DNA from: an uncultured Fibrobacter sp.
GTDB lineage: Bacteria; Fibrobacterota; Fibrobacteria; Fibrobacterales; Fibrobacteraceae
Length of the DNA stretch: 17,746 nt
Direction of reading: 5' to 3'
Assembly: GCA_934700345.1 (NCBI GenBank)
Contig: CAKUXP010000039.1
Location: 1-17,746, forward strand
The position numbers and the translations under genes are program-made. Positions within the stretch are counted from its first letter, which is position 1. Each line of letters begins with the position of its first letter. The notes beneath the pieces are model-generated. The model did no database searches. It was not told the origin of the DNA and was given only the letters and a program-made list of their open reading frames with translations. Positions 17,375-17,746 of this stretch are shown piece by piece.

Positions 17375-17381
17375 ACCTCCC
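17375..17381 (-). promoter_or_regulatory. Strong ribosome binding site fixing the carB start
   Basis: GGGAGGT on the minus strand, five bases (counted from AGG) before the ATG at 17370. It selects MKINGIDK as the N-terminus over the longer in-frame reading that begins at 17427. Confidence 0.85.
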
Positions 17382-17396
17382 AAGGAAACTGGATGT

Positions 17397-17428
17397 AAAA
17401 AAAATGCCGAACAAAAGCGTTCGACATT
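17397..17428 (-). terminator. Terminator-like hairpin in the carB leader (possible attenuator)
   Basis: On the minus strand AATGTCGAAC (17419-17428) pairs with GTTCGGCATT (17403-17412), nine Watson-Crick pairs and one T-G wobble, with a 6-base loop. The pairing runs into eight consecutive T (17397-17404). The structure ends only 16 bases before the ribosome binding site. No minus-strand gene lies between it and the carB promoter, so it is best read as a transcription attenuator of carB and not the end of another gene. A GTTCG upstream (about 17494-17498) could pair with the CGAAC of the first arm and act as a weak antiterminator. Confidence 0.65.
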
Positions 17429-17561
17429 CAAAAGACACAAACGGAAAAACTTGAAACGGAAAATAGGGAAACCGGCGACATGCCAAGCGTCATGCGAACA
17501 TCCGATCCTATTCAAAAATACAGCCATCTACTTTCCACTTCAAAAGGGTTAAACTTGGGCA

Positions 17562-17591
17562 AATATAGACAAAAATGTACAGTTTGTTCAA
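17562..17591 (-). promoter_or_regulatory. carB promoter
   Basis: TTGAAC, an 18-base spacer, then TATATT (17562-17567) on the minus strand. The same region also fits the FCB-type pattern (TTTG about 21 bases before TATATTTG). It implies a leader of about 185 bases before the carB ATG. Confidence 0.6.
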
Positions 17592-17693
17592 AATTTGATA
17601 AAATTTTTACAGAATTGTTCAGAGAGTCAAAGTTTTCGATTTAAAACGAAAAGGTCTAGGCTTTACATCCTAAGAATTTATCCCTAAATAATA

Positions 17694-17722
17694 TTGAAAA
17701 ATTCGCAATGCGTTGCTATATT
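17694..17722 (+). promoter_or_regulatory. Promoter firing out of the right edge
   Basis: TTGAAA (17694-17699), a 17-base spacer and TATATT (17717-17722), with TG one base before the -10 (extended -10). It is the best promoter match in the window. It points to a gene beginning beyond base 17746, divergent from carB. Confidence 0.65.
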
Positions 17723-17746
17723 TTGCGAAAAAAAAGCGAGGCGCGC

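Larger units (their letters stand above)
17371..17746. other. Divergent regulatory region upstream of carB
   Basis: No gene is seen in these 376 bases. They contain, from right to left, a plus-strand promoter leaving the window (17694-17722), the carB promoter (17562-17591), a leader of about 185 bases, a terminator-like hairpin (17397-17428) and the carB ribosome binding site (17375-17381). The right half is strongly AT-rich. Confidence 0.7.

Noticed and set aside
17371..17427. Longer carB start at 17427, adding 19 residues
   Set aside because: The ATG lies in the arm of the leader hairpin without a ribosome binding site, while GGGAGG precedes the ATG at 17370 and gives the standard N-terminus.
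14041..17454. 1137-codon open frame on the plus strand, opposite carB
   Set aside because: It is the antisense shadow of carB, kept open by strong GC-rich codon bias. Its translation has no recognisable domain, while the other strand encodes an unmistakable CarB.

Overview
The window reads as a chromosomal segment of a Fibrobacter-like bacterium (FCB group). This is inferred, not proven. The basis is a DUF6261-type protein, an AC-SSDSDS style lipoprotein, promoters with a TATATTT(T)G core like those of FCB bacteria, and clear Shine-Dalgarno sites (AAGGAG, GGGAGG) that would be unusual in Bacteroidetes. Every complete gene lies on the minus strand.

Right part (about 12.9-17.7 kb): host-type, GC-rich DNA. 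carB (14152-17370) encodes the large subunit of carbamoyl-phosphate synthetase. It has a leader of about 185 bases that carries a terminator-like hairpin with a run of eight U just before the ribosome binding site. A 390-base gap full of short palindromes and a probable carB terminator separates it from a DUF6261-family gene, which ends at a textbook intrinsic terminator (12913-12955). A good plus-strand promoter at the right edge fires out of the window.

Central and left part (about 0.4-12.8 kb): AT-richer DNA with three co-oriented genes. First is a 9.9-kb gene for a 3303-residue TcA-type (Tc/ABC toxin complex subunit A) protein with three beta-sandwich repeats at its N-terminus. Its stop codon lies inside the ribosome binding site of a 245-residue lipoprotein gene. 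After 94 bases comes a GT1-like glycosyltransferase. The same 12-base promoter-like element sits just upstream of both the TcA and the glycosyltransferase genes. No TcB or TcC/Rhs partner and no Tc-release genes are present. The locus is therefore an orphan TcA module with two unusual companions, and it is the most interesting part of the window.

Left edge (1-421): a short decayed fragment that still reads like part of pyruvate:ferredoxin oxidoreductase, plus inverted repeats. No intact gene is seen there.

How the parts may work together: carB feeds arginine and pyrimidine synthesis and is unrelated to the rest. The TcA, lipoprotein and glycosyltransferase genes look like one accessory transcription unit, perhaps a contact or toxin system. 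That role is inference.
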